Assembly (NCBI GenBank): GCA_965261795.1
Contig: OZ253476.1
Span: 3,844,001 to 3,908,000, forward strand
DNA length: 64,000 nucleotides
From: CBDCFV01 sp965261795
Lineage (GTDB): Bacteria; Chloroflexota; Dehalococcoidia; Lucifugimonadales; UBA3495
Reading direction: 5' to 3'
The stretch's first letter is position 1, and each line of letters begins with the position of its first letter. The notes under the pieces were generated by a model, which saw nothing but the letters and a program-made list of their open reading frames with translations, was not told the DNA's origin and searched no databases. This document shows, in pieces, positions 54,873 through 62,555 of the stretch. Made by a program: the position numbers and the translations under genes.

Positions 54873-55697
54873 CTATCGAACCCTCACGGTTGGCCGCTGG
54901 TACCGGCCGCCAATGACCAACCCTTCTTCCTCCAGGGTTTCCATGACCCGGTGGGCGCGCCCCTCTCCTATCTTGAACTGGCGTGATATATGGCCGGAGG
55001 TGATATAGGGGTTGTGCAGGGCAATGTCCCTGGCTTGGTCCATCATCCAATCCTCGGGGCCGTCGTCATCGCCGTATCGAACCGCGCCGTTGTGTCCGCC
55101 GTCAAGCTGCGGGACGGCAGCAGTGGCCGAGGTGCGGCGTACCCGTTTGGTGGGGTGTGCCGCGAGTACATTGGACTCCTCGGCGGGGAGGGAATTTTCG
55201 ACTGCCCGGTCTCTCAGGTATATGATGACGAACTCTGACAAGATGATCATACCAAGGTAAGTGCCGTGTTCGAGAAGTTCGACACGGTCACCCGAGATAA
55301 CGTCGAATACGGAGAATCCTATGAAAGTAACCGCTCCCATTGAGAGTCCCAACATCAGGGAATTCCAGCGCTTCTGTTCGTCGCTTTTCCGGAAACAAAA
55401 CCAGCCGGCGGCCAGGAAAGACAAGGACAGTACGATTTCCCATGTTCCGGCAGCGTAGAGGACCGCATTTATCCATTCTTCCGGAAGATCGACCCTGTTG
55501 AAGTAATCGCCGAACCGCGATGTCCTGTCATAGCCAAACCACCTGAACAGTACCAGGTCCCGTCCATTGAGGAATTTATCCATCCCGTTCATTAACCAAA
55601 ACAGGAACCAGTAAAGGCAGATTATCTCCTCAAAATATACTGAGCTGGCGAATTTATTTCTCGTCATGGATTGCGTAACTCCATGGAAATGGGTCAA
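54873..55697 (-). CDS. four-TM membrane protein with an FtsK-gamma-like winged helix
   Basis: 274 residues. About four TM segments (near 23-40, 77-103, 113-133, 143-161), a flexible linker (about 170-215), and a C-terminal winged helix at about 220-264: MDQARDIALHNPYITSGHISRQ, then IGEGRAHRVMETLEEEGLV. The latter is the arrangement of FtsK gamma and related DNA-reading domains (TSxLQR-type helix, then RA-x-MxxLExxGxV). A membrane-tethered DNA-binding protein of unknown job. ATG 55667 is a possible shorter start. Neighbours are mobile-element remnants. Confidence 0.65.
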   Translation of the reverse strand: MTHFHGVTQSMTRNKFASSVYFEEIICLYWFLFWLMNGMDKFLNGRDLVLFRWFGYDRTSRFGDYFNRVDLPEEWINAVLYAAGTWEIVLSLSFLAAGWFCFRKSDEQKRWNSLMLGLSMGAVTFIGFSVFDVISGDRVELLEHGTYLGMIILSEFVIIYLRDRAVENSLPAEESNVLAAHPTKRVRRTSATAAVPQLDGGHNGAVRYGDDDGPEDWMMDQARDIALHNPYITSGHISRQFKIGEGRAHRVMETLEEEGLVIGGRYQRPTVRVR

Positions 55698-56289
55698 TGA
55701 GAAAGTCTACCGGGTCAGGGCACTGCAGCCAACAGCCTTGCACCCGCGACCCCTATGGCTCCGGAAAGTCCTACGGCATGGGGACGAAGGAAACCGATGC
55801 CATCACTCGAATGACCGGACCGTTGGTCCTCCGCCGACTTGGGGCGCCCAGTGGTTGTCCAAGCGAGACTTACCGCGCGGGGCCAAAATTGCAAGCACAA
55901 TTATAGGTTGGCGGCGGGTCCGGCCAATCATGGATAGGCCGCCAGTTTCATGCACTTTTGCGGTCAGCTATTCCGGCTGGCTGCACGGTGTTAAGCTGCA
56001 CGGTGTTAATTAGTTGTTGTCCAGCGATTCTGTCCCTTCATGGGAAAGGGACAATGTCAACCTGCTGGTCGGCGGCAACCAGTGATGCGGCCAAAGCCTC
56101 CGCCTCGGCCAGCTCCTTGGCGCTGAGGCGTCTGGTGGGCGGATTTTCTGCTAGGGCGGATTTTCTCGCGGCCAGCCTCGGAGCCAGACCGACGACCATT
56201 GCCGCACTTTACGAAGAATTGTCGCAATGGCGTACCAGGAGATTTCCCGAATGGAAATACGAGAAGTGATCCGCCACTGGCGGACGGGG
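55698..56289. other. gene-poor region with eroded frames
   Basis: The only protein-like stretch is ALRRLVGGFSARADFLAASL (plus strand, about 56120-56180), with no identified family. A doubled GCTGCACGGTGTTAA (about 55979-56008) is the single visible repeat. Confidence 0.4.
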
Positions 56290-56524
56290 CACGGTGGCCA
56301 AGTACCTGGCCCGGCGGGACCGGGCCGATGTGGGGCTGACCTTGGCCCGCCGGAGGGAGACCCGTCGCCGCCTGGCCCGCCCTGGGCGTCCAACAATGCA
56401 ACGGGCCATCCCCGCCCGCCCAGCCCAGGCCACTGGCAACATTGCGAATGGCATCAGCCGGGCCTGCGAGCGCCTTGCAGGACACGGGCTAAACCCAAGC
56501 CGTTGCCGTGTCCAAGTCCTGTAG
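56290..56524 (+). pseudogene. replication-relaxation protein fragment
   Basis: KYLARRDRADVGLTLARRR (about 56297-56352) matches the KYLARRDRAVVGPTLARW segment of the Replic_Relax pseudogene at 3.6 kb. A further 50 residues follow before the stop. A remnant of a second copy of that family. Confidence 0.5.
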
Positions 56525-57060
56525 GAGGCATTCGCCCGCGTTATTCAGCTTGGCGACCGCCCTGATCATCACCACGCCACGCGCTCTGTCGTTTCCATTT
56601 TCCTGTTCTACTCCGCCATGGCATACCACTCGGGAAGGTGGCTTTACCCAGGAGGCAACGCACCGGCGTCCTAGGCCTAGCTCAGCCGCGCGCCAGCCGG
56701 ACCCCACCTCGCCCCCTGCCCGTCCTGACAGTCCTGACAGTCCTGGGGCCTGACCAAGCATCCGCCACGACCTTCACCCTGCCAATTTCGGTCTCGGAAT
56801 TCCTTGCTCACACGTGGCCCCGACATAGCCGCCGCCAGCGCCGGCCCCCCGTTTCGAGGCATTTCCCTTTTGGGAACTGCGGCCGAATTTTCCGGAACCA
56901 GCCCTTTCACCCAAATCCACCATCAAAGGAAAAAGAAGCGCCCCGTTGGGGCCGGCCGTGAAGCTGACTATGATGGTAAGTAATCAAACCAAGCCATCAC
57001 CAACGAGGTGCAACTATTATGACCCAGGGAGCATTGCCTTTCCAGTATGCGGAAGCCGGG
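56525..57060. other. gene-free region
   Basis: Contains the second copy (about 56588-56670) of the roughly 80-bp repeat seen at 54524-54605. A tandem GACAGTCCT triple is at about 56727-56743. No supported gene. Confidence 0.45.
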
Positions 57061-57075
57061 CAGGGCAATCGCGTT

Positions 57076-58008
57076 TTAACTGCGGAGGACTTCCAGCAGG
57101 TAGTCGTCCCGCCACTCGGCTTGGAGGCGTTTGCCTTGGATGCCCGCTTTCAGGCTGGTCTCCCTCTTCAGCAGGTTGTGGGATATCTGCCGCAGCGCCG
57201 CCATGTTTTGCGGTCCATTGCCCCCGTTTTCACGAGGGCAGGCTCTTGCGCACCCGGCATTGGTCTTCGCCAAAGGTCACATCCAAGCTCCAGTGCAGCG
57301 AATTCTCGATGCTCCAGTGGCTGCGGACCGCCTCCAGCAGCCGAGCCGCCGGGGCCTCAAGGCTGCTGATGTAGTACCTGGGTTGTACCGTGACCCCGGA
57401 GGCTGTCTCCCGGTGGCCGGTCACCCTGACCACCGACCTCAGGTTGGGCCATTCCTGCCCGGTGCTCAAGTAGTACAGGCAATCAGGGTCGGAAATGACC
57501 CGGCACTCCCGCCGTTCCAAGCGTCCGTGCCCCTTGTTCAAGGTAGTGGCATAGTCGTGGGGCGCCCCTTCAAAGCCGCATTCCTCCGCTCCCTCAAAGA
57601 GGTCCCGCACGTCCTGGTACAGTCGGCCTTGGTTCTCCTTCAGCGCCAGCACGTAGTCGGCGCCACCGTCCAGAATCCCTTGGGCGATGTCCTTCTGGCA
57701 GCCCATAGCGTCAATGGTGACGATACACCCGTGGAGTTCCAGCATTTGCAGCAATTGGGGGATGGCGGTGATTTCGTTGGACTTCTCATCCGTCTTGACC
57801 TGGCCCAAGGTCATGGTGTTGGCCGATGCCCAGGCACTGACCAAGTGGATGGCCTGCTTGCCCGAGGTGCGGTCATAGGAGCGGCGCACCGTCTTGCCGT
57901 CAATGGCCACCACTTCCCCCAGGAGCAGTTGGGCCATCGCCTGAGTCCAGGCGATGAAGCAGTCCTGAAACTGCTCCGGGTCCAGCCGGGAGAATACGTC
58001 GCCAAAGA
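57076..58008 (-). pseudogene. ISAs1-family transposase, truncated and split
   Basis: DDE transposase: FGDVFSRLDPEQFQDCF near the surviving start, VAIDGKTVRRSYD (Asp), CIVTIDAMGCQKDIAQ (Asp), HWSIENSLHWSLDVTFGED (Glu). The N-terminal 80-90 residues normally present are gone. At 57223-57244 a hairpin repeat inserts after CRVRK and creates a stop. The rest (NGPQNMAALRQISHNLLKRE ... DDYLLEVL) is in another frame. Non-functional. Confidence 0.85.
57223..57244 (+). repeat. hairpin repeat, copy 6 (22 bp)
   Basis: CCGTTTTCACGAGGG followed by CAGGCT; the stem has one mismatch. Reconstructed site GCC^CTTG in the ISAs1 transposase. Confidence 0.8.
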
Positions 58009-58024
58009 GCCTGCCCTCGTGGGC
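58009..58024 (-). repeat. hairpin repeat, copy 7 (half copy)
   Basis: AGCCTGCCCTCGTG is identical to the matching half of copy 6; the other half is replaced by unrelated sequence. It marks the 5' boundary of the surviving ISAs1 transposase (restored frame DT-FGDVF, site AC^CTTT). Confidence 0.65.
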
Positions 58025-58050
58025 GACTACGGCCATCCGTTTAAACACTA

Positions 58051-58497
58051 CTACTTGCCATGTGGGGTGTAAACCGGACCTGGCGGGGGCTCGTCGAAAA
58101 GAACACCGCTCGCCTCGGCTTCCAGACGCCGACGGTTCCACTCGATCCACCTGCGCCGTTCTTGGGCTTGGCCTTCCTCCCGGCGTTTCTCAATGAGCGG
58201 CTCAACAAACTTGTTGCCCAAGTATCGCGCAGTAAACACCGTGAGACCTCCCAATATGTCAATTACGCTGATGATTAGTATCGCATAGATGAGAATAAGC
58301 GGCGATGCTGGCGCAGTACCGCTCACAACCGCGATAACAGTTTTGGCAACACCATCGTGTTTTCCACCGGAAACTTCGACCCATGCTATGAGGGCAGTCC
58401 ACCCGATCGTCAGCCCAAAGATTAACGCCAAGCACCAAGGCAGCCACTTTCGAGCGACATACAGAGGCGATTCCCGGTGAACACGCTCACCGTCCAA
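58051..58497 (-). CDS. small two-TM membrane protein with a charged tail
   Basis: 148 residues: TM at about 18-40 (WLPWCLALIFGLTIGWTAL) and about 64-90 (SPLILIYAILIISVIDILGG). A basic/acidic helical tail follows (EKRREEGQAQERRRWIEWNR) and then a Pro-rich end (PPPGPVYTPHGK). Family not recognised. At least three partial copies of this gene lie nearby (54.5, 58.6 and 60.5 kb), so it belongs to a locally multiplied family, possibly phage- or plasmid-derived. Confidence 0.6.
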   Translation of the reverse strand: MDGERVHRESPLYVARKWLPWCLALIFGLTIGWTALIAWVEVSGGKHDGVAKTVIAVVSGTAPASPLILIYAILIISVIDILGGLTVFTARYLGNKFVEPLIEKRREEGQAQERRRWIEWNRRRLEAEASGVLFDEPPPGPVYTPHGK

Positions 58498-58519
58498 TGA
58501 AACCAGTGTCCTGGACCAT

Positions 58520-58680
58520 CAGGTACCGTCGGTCCAACAAACTTTCTCTATGTGAAGAAAACAGGCAGCGATGACTTCTAATTGCCTCAGCTTCCAGACG
58601 CCGACGGTTCCAGGCGGTCCACCTGAGCCGTTCTTGGGCTTGGCCCTCGTCGCGCCCCTCTGCTCGGCCTTAATTATTGG
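58520..58680 (-). pseudogene. C-terminal fragment of a membrane-protein paralogue
   Basis: On the minus strand EGQAQERLRWTAWNRRRLEAEA (about 58588-58653) repeats the charged tail of the 58051-58497 gene almost exactly, then diverges. There is no start or TM region. It stands just upstream of the intact copy, like a tandem duplicate that lost its front. Confidence 0.6.
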
Positions 58681-59302
58681 CAGCGGCTTTGGCGTAACTT
58701 CCACATCCCTTGCCCACTATATGTCGTCCTTAATCCAGTTGCCTTTAACTCCGGCAATTATCTGAAACCTTAACGGATCAGAATCTAATACACTGCTAAT
58801 CGTGGCCGAAAATATCGCGTGTCATCGAATAAGCATTTTGAAACCTAGCTGGCTCATCGAACATCATTCTTACCCCACTGTGGCAACCACACGAACAGAG
58901 TATCTCAACCTTCCCTTCGATTGACGTCTCGACACCGCTTTGCCGCAACGTATCTGCATTGTCCGACCTGTAACCGCTACAGAGGAAATGCCACAAACGG
59001 CTGCGAGACCAAATCTGCGAGTGTTTACCGGGTTGATGTTTCAAGTGCTTACGCTCCAGGCCCATGCCAGACCATCTCTGGAGGCTGTCCCTAGTTACGC
59101 GGTTAACATTCCTAAACTAAAGCCAAGGTGAAACCCGCATGGATCCGTAAGAGGGTCTATATAGATTCCACTTTGGCCTTGGTTTAGTACTACAGCCACA
59201 GATGTTGACTACTCGATGTGTCATATTCTTCCTCCGTAGATTTGCTCGCTCAGCCGCACCTTATCACTCCAGCCCACTGGCCCCACCTTGACCTCAGGCT
59301 TG
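58681..59302. other. gene-poor region with a lone IS701 end
   Basis: A minus-strand frame at 58799-59065 (CSCGCHSGVRMMFDEP near its end) is protein-like, but I cannot place it. At 59183-59202 the sequence TTAGTACTACAGCCACAGAT copies the left end and target of the IS701 element at 19133 with no transposase beside it, a solo end. Confidence 0.45.
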
Positions 59303-60241
59303 TCACTTCTTGACACCGCGTCGAAGGCTGCCCAACACTTCATTGACCTCCGACGCTAGCAGAAAGCGGACATTGCCCCCGAATATCTCTTCGCCGCCTT
59401 GTAAGAACCCGATGAGATCGCCCCACTTGTTGAACACGGCACCGCCGCTCATACCGTAAGTGCCCGCTGCGTCCATTTGGGCGGTCTCGTAATCCCTGGA
59501 ACAATGTTCCATATAACCCCGATGCGTCCAAAGGTTGCTATCGGCGTCGTCTCTGAAATCCGTTCTACGAAGCCGACTAACGCCACTTCGTACCCGATAC
59601 TCCATGCGTCGCGAACCTTGCCGTCTTCCCAGACTATCCGCTCTGCCAAGGGGACTTGCTGCCCCGGATGCCCCATCGAAAGTTATAAGAGCTACATCGC
59701 GCCCTCTGTCATGCCCTTGCACATAGCCAAACTGCAACCCCACTCCCTTGACGGCAAAAGATAGCCGCTCGGAGCCTCTGACGCAGTGCTCCGCAGTGAT
59801 AATTTCGTTGGTGGATATGCGCACGCCTGAGCAGATGAAATCGCCATGGTTGAATATAGCAACGACGGCATCCCGTTTCTGCCACAAGAAATCGGCAAAA
59901 TCCGCTCCGCTATCTTCTGCTTGACCAGAAGTCCCTGGTGGACCTGGCGGCCCGGCCGGACCCCTTAACCCTTGAGCACCGCGCAATCCAGCCTTTCCCT
60001 GTTCTCCCGCTATCCCGGTTTCACCTTGTGAGCCCCTTGGCCCCTGTGGACCGGGCAACCCCTGGGGTCCTTGAAACCCTCTTTCACCCCTATCCCCCTT
60101 TTGTCCTTTCGGCCCGGTGTCTCCTTGCAGGCCCCTTTCACCTGGTAAACCTGGAGGCCCTGCCTCTCCCTGCGGACCTTGTAGCCCTGCTATTCCCTGC
60201 GGCCCGCGAGGCCCAACGGGGCCTTGACACGCCATTACCAA
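59303..60241 (-). CDS. collagen-like/trypsin-like protein, probably decaying
   Basis: 312-codon open frame. Residues about 7-108 are Gly-X-Y collagen repeats. The rest is a trypsin-like protease with IITAEHCV (His), RGRDVALITF (Asp) and GTYGMSGGAVFN (Ser). Two signs of decay: between about 59675 and 59470 the protease-like sequence is in another frame (WSIGYEVALVGFVERI, TTPIATFGRIGVIWNI), so two compensating indels scramble about 65 residues. Upstream, ATG 60273 (MLKLLSVVL) plus the in-frame VMACQ would form a lipoprotein signal if one base were restored near 60250. The intact ancestor was probably a surface-anchored protease on a collagen stalk. Confidence 0.6.
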   Translation of the reverse strand: MVMACQGPVGPRGPQGIAGLQGPQGEAGPPGLPGERGLQGDTGPKGQKGDRGERGFQGPQGLPGPQGPRGSQGETGIAGEQGKAGLRGAQGLRGPAGPPGPPGTSGQAEDSGADFADFLWQKRDAVVAIFNHGDFICSGVRISTNEIITAEHCVRGSERLSFAVKGVGLQFGYVQGHDRGRDVALITFDGASGAASPLGRADSLGRRQGSRRMEYRVRSGVSRLRRTDFRDDADSNLWTHRGYMEHCSRDYETAQMDAAGTYGMSGGAVFNKWGDLIGFLQGGEEIFGGNVRFLLASEVNEVLGSLRRGVKK

Positions 60242-60293
60242 CAGATCAGGACTACCGATAGTAACTTCAGCATGTTTTCTACTCCACGGGCCT

Positions 60294-60490
60294 CCACTGC
60301 CGCCTAAACCGCAACGCCAACTCCGTCAGCACCCACACCGGCGCATCAACTCTGTCGCGACACTCCACCTCCCCCGGCATCCATTTGCAACCCTGGTCTT
60401 CCAAGTCCGGCATGGGTACCGCGTGGAATACCCGCTCCTGCTCGTAGACGGCCGCCACCGGCTCGGCCCTGCTTCCCCACGCCGGCATGG
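60294..60490 (-). pseudogene. phage terminase large subunit, C-terminal fragment
   Basis: EPVAAVYEQERVFHAVPMPD-LEDQ-CKWMPGEVECRDRVDAPVWVLTELAL matches the last strands of terminase large subunits (usual form: LEDQ-C-x-x-x-P-x-x-x-S-PDRxDAxVWALTEL). Only about 60 residues remain; the ATPase and nuclease motifs are absent. A trace of a prophage. Confidence 0.65.
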
Positions 60491-60627
60491 ACGCCAAAGA
60501 TTAACGCCAGACACCAAGGCAGCCACTTTCGAGCGACATGCAGAGGAGATTCCAGGTGAGCACGCTCACAGTCCAATGAAACCAGTGTCCTGAATCATCA
60601 GGTACCGTTGGTCCAACAAACTTTTCC
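60491..60627 (-). pseudogene. duplicated start of the small membrane-protein gene
   Basis: Positions about 60493-60625 match 58416-58546 at close to 90% by eye, covering the promoter-side DNA and the first 28 codons (VARKWLPWCLALIFG). The frame then runs into the terminase fragment in a foreign frame, giving a chimeric junction near 60491. Confidence 0.7.
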
Positions 60628-60673
60628 AGCAGTTACGTCAAGTCGAATCAAAACACAACTGCCCAAGCGCTTG

Positions 60674-61546
60674 TCACTGGCGTACGTATTTGTCTATGGC
60701 CCCGGGAACGCCGGCCAAGTAGATGTCGCCGTGGGCGTCGATCCAGCTTCCGTGGCCGGAGCCCCGGCAGTCAAACCGGGCCAGCACTCCCCCGGACTTG
60801 TCCAGCAGGCTGATCCTGGATGAAGCGTCGCCCACCGAGCCCTCGCTGACCAGGAAATTGCCGTCCGGGTCGCGGGAGATGTCCATGGGCCGCTGAATGT
60901 CGTTCCAGAACTCGATAAATTCGCCGTCCAGCGAGAAAAGTTGGATACGGTGGTTTTCCCTGTCGCAAACGATAATCCGGTCACCGTCGATAATCAGGCT
61001 GTGAGGCAGATGGAACTCGTTGGGATTTTCCTTTCCCGGCACGCCCCAGGACTGGATGAGCTCCCCTTCATCAGTGAACCGGTGTACACGGGAATTCCGA
61101 TAGCCGTCCGCCACGTAAAGTTCTCCTGACGGAGAGGGCACCAATTCGGCGGGATAGTTGAATGGACCCGCGGCCCTTGGCACTAGGTCACCGGGGTTTT
61201 CACAGCCTGTATCCGAGTGGCGGCCGTGGCGGCCCAGCATCTGTATCGGCTTGCCGTCGAGGGTGTACACCACGCAGACCGAGGAGTCGCGGTCGGTGAC
61301 GTACACGACGTCGTCCTCGATATAGAACCCGTGGGCGAAAACGAAGGATCCGTTGCCCCAGGAATCCTGCAGGTCGCCATCGCGATCAAAAATCAGCACA
61401 GGCGGGTCTTTGCGCTGGAAAGCATAGACCCGGTCCTGGGAGTCAGTGGCTATGGCGCTGACCATGGCAAAGGTCTCGCCCGGAGGCAGTTTGCCCCAGT
61501 CTTCCACGAGGGTGTAAGTGTAATCGCCGGATCCTACGGTTGTCAT
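60674..61546 (-). CDS. NHL-repeat propeller protein
   Basis: 290 residues of NHL/SMP-30-like repeats: FAMVSAIATDSQDRVYAFQRKDPPVLIFDRDGD, FNYPAELVPSPSGELYVADGYRNSRVHRF, LPHSLIIDGDRIIVCDRENHRIQLFS, GSWIDAHGDIYLAG. Resembles the bacterial relatives of peptidyl-hydroxyglycine amidating lyase; function not fixed. No signal peptide, so intracellular. Confidence 0.8.
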   Translation of the reverse strand: MTTVGSGDYTYTLVEDWGKLPPGETFAMVSAIATDSQDRVYAFQRKDPPVLIFDRDGDLQDSWGNGSFVFAHGFYIEDDVVYVTDRDSSVCVVYTLDGKPIQMLGRHGRHSDTGCENPGDLVPRAAGPFNYPAELVPSPSGELYVADGYRNSRVHRFTDEGELIQSWGVPGKENPNEFHLPHSLIIDGDRIIVCDRENHRIQLFSLDGEFIEFWNDIQRPMDISRDPDGNFLVSEGSVGDASSRISLLDKSGGVLARFDCRGSGHGSWIDAHGDIYLAGVPGAIDKYVRQ

Positions 61547-61580
61547 TTTATGCTGCCCTCCTGTATTGATTTGGCTGGCG

Positions 61581-61610
61581 CAGGTGCGCCCTGTTCAGGT
61601 GCGCCCTGTT
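61581..61610. repeat. two tandem copies of a 15-bp unit
   Basis: CAGGTGCGCCCTGTT at 61581-61595 and again at 61596-61610, between the CoA transferase and NHL genes. Both copies are identical. Confidence 0.9.
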
Positions 61611-61638
61611 AAGGTAACAGAGTAACGTTAACGATAGG

Positions 61639-62352
61639 TTAAGCCCAGATGCCGTCAGCGGGTATTGTCACCATCCGGTCAACGTAGATGCCGGGAGTTT
61701 GTATTTGGTCCGGGTCCAACTCTCCAGGCTCTAAAATATCGTTTTCCACCTCCACAATCGTGATGGTTGCGGCCATGGCCATGATGGGATTGAAGTTTCG
61801 CTGCGACAAGCGGAACTGGAGGTTGCCCAGCTTGTCCGCCTTCCAAGCCCGGATGAAAGCAAAATCTGCCGGCATGGGGTGTTCCAGTACGTAGGTCTTG
61901 CCGTTAATCACCCGGTGTTCTTTGCCTTCTGCCAGTTCGGTGCCCACGCTGGTGGGAGTATAGAACCCGCCAATGCCCGCCCCGGCGCATCGAATTCGCT
62001 CGGCCAACGTGCCTTGAGGGACTAACTCCGCCTCAATCTTGTCTTCGGCGTACATCAGGGCGAAAGGGGTCGGTTGGGACGGATGAGTGGGAGCGGTGAA
62101 AGCACAGACCATTTTTCTCATCTGTCCCGCCTCTATCAACGTGCCCACGTCCACCCGTCCGTCGGTGCCGCCGTGCCCGTTGGATATGCCCGTCAGTTCC
62201 TTGGACCCGAGACGGTGCAGGGCGGCCATCAGGTTTTGCGGAGCGCCGATTCCGCCAAAGCCGGGGAACATAATGGTTGCCCCGTCGGGAACGTCCGCCA
62301 CCGCTTCATCGAATGTATGATATATCTTGTTCTTCACAATACCTATCTCCAA
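61639..62352 (-). CDS. 3-oxoacid CoA transferase subunit A
   Basis: 237 residues: NKIYHTFDEAVADVPDGATIMFPGFGG, GAPQNLMAALHRLG, GAGIGGFYTPTSVGTELAEGKE, ADFAFIRAWKADKLGNL. This is the SCOT/AtoD-type alpha subunit. The beta subunit with the catalytic Glu usually follows directly; here the next gene is an NHL protein, so the partner is missing or encoded elsewhere. Confidence 0.88.
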   Translation of the reverse strand: MEIGIVKNKIYHTFDEAVADVPDGATIMFPGFGGIGAPQNLMAALHRLGSKELTGISNGHGGTDGRVDVGTLIEAGQMRKMVCAFTAPTHPSQPTPFALMYAEDKIEAELVPQGTLAERIRCAGAGIGGFYTPTSVGTELAEGKEHRVINGKTYVLEHPMPADFAFIRAWKADKLGNLQFRLSQRNFNPIMAMAATITIVEVENDILEPGELDPDQIQTPGIYVDRMVTIPADGIWA

Positions 62353-62555
62353 AGTGCCTCCCCCTGCAAAGGGATAAGGTGAGGACCGTTCCGCTTCTAA
62401 AGGGGGATGTGCTGAGTGGGAGTGTATTGTCAGCCTCTTGGAGTGTCAATCAAAAGCCCGGCGCGCCTGCCCGCAAGTTTGACTCCCAGATGCGTGGTTG
62501 ATATATTGCCCATATCCACCTGAGCTTGATTCCCGGCAGTGCAGGAGAAGCTAAG

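Larger units (their letters stand above)
57061..58024. mobile_element. ISAs1-family element, 5' truncated
   Basis: The 3' end on the transposase strand finishes in GCGATTGCCCTG (57061-57072 on plus: CAGGGCAATCGC), a typical ISAs1-family end. The opposite end is missing: transposase similarity begins exactly after a half copy of the hairpin repeat at 58009-58024. Confidence 0.65.

Noticed and set aside
59930..60240. Short-period repeats at 60 kb as a satellite
   Set aside because: They code for Gly-X-Y collagen repeats on the minus strand.
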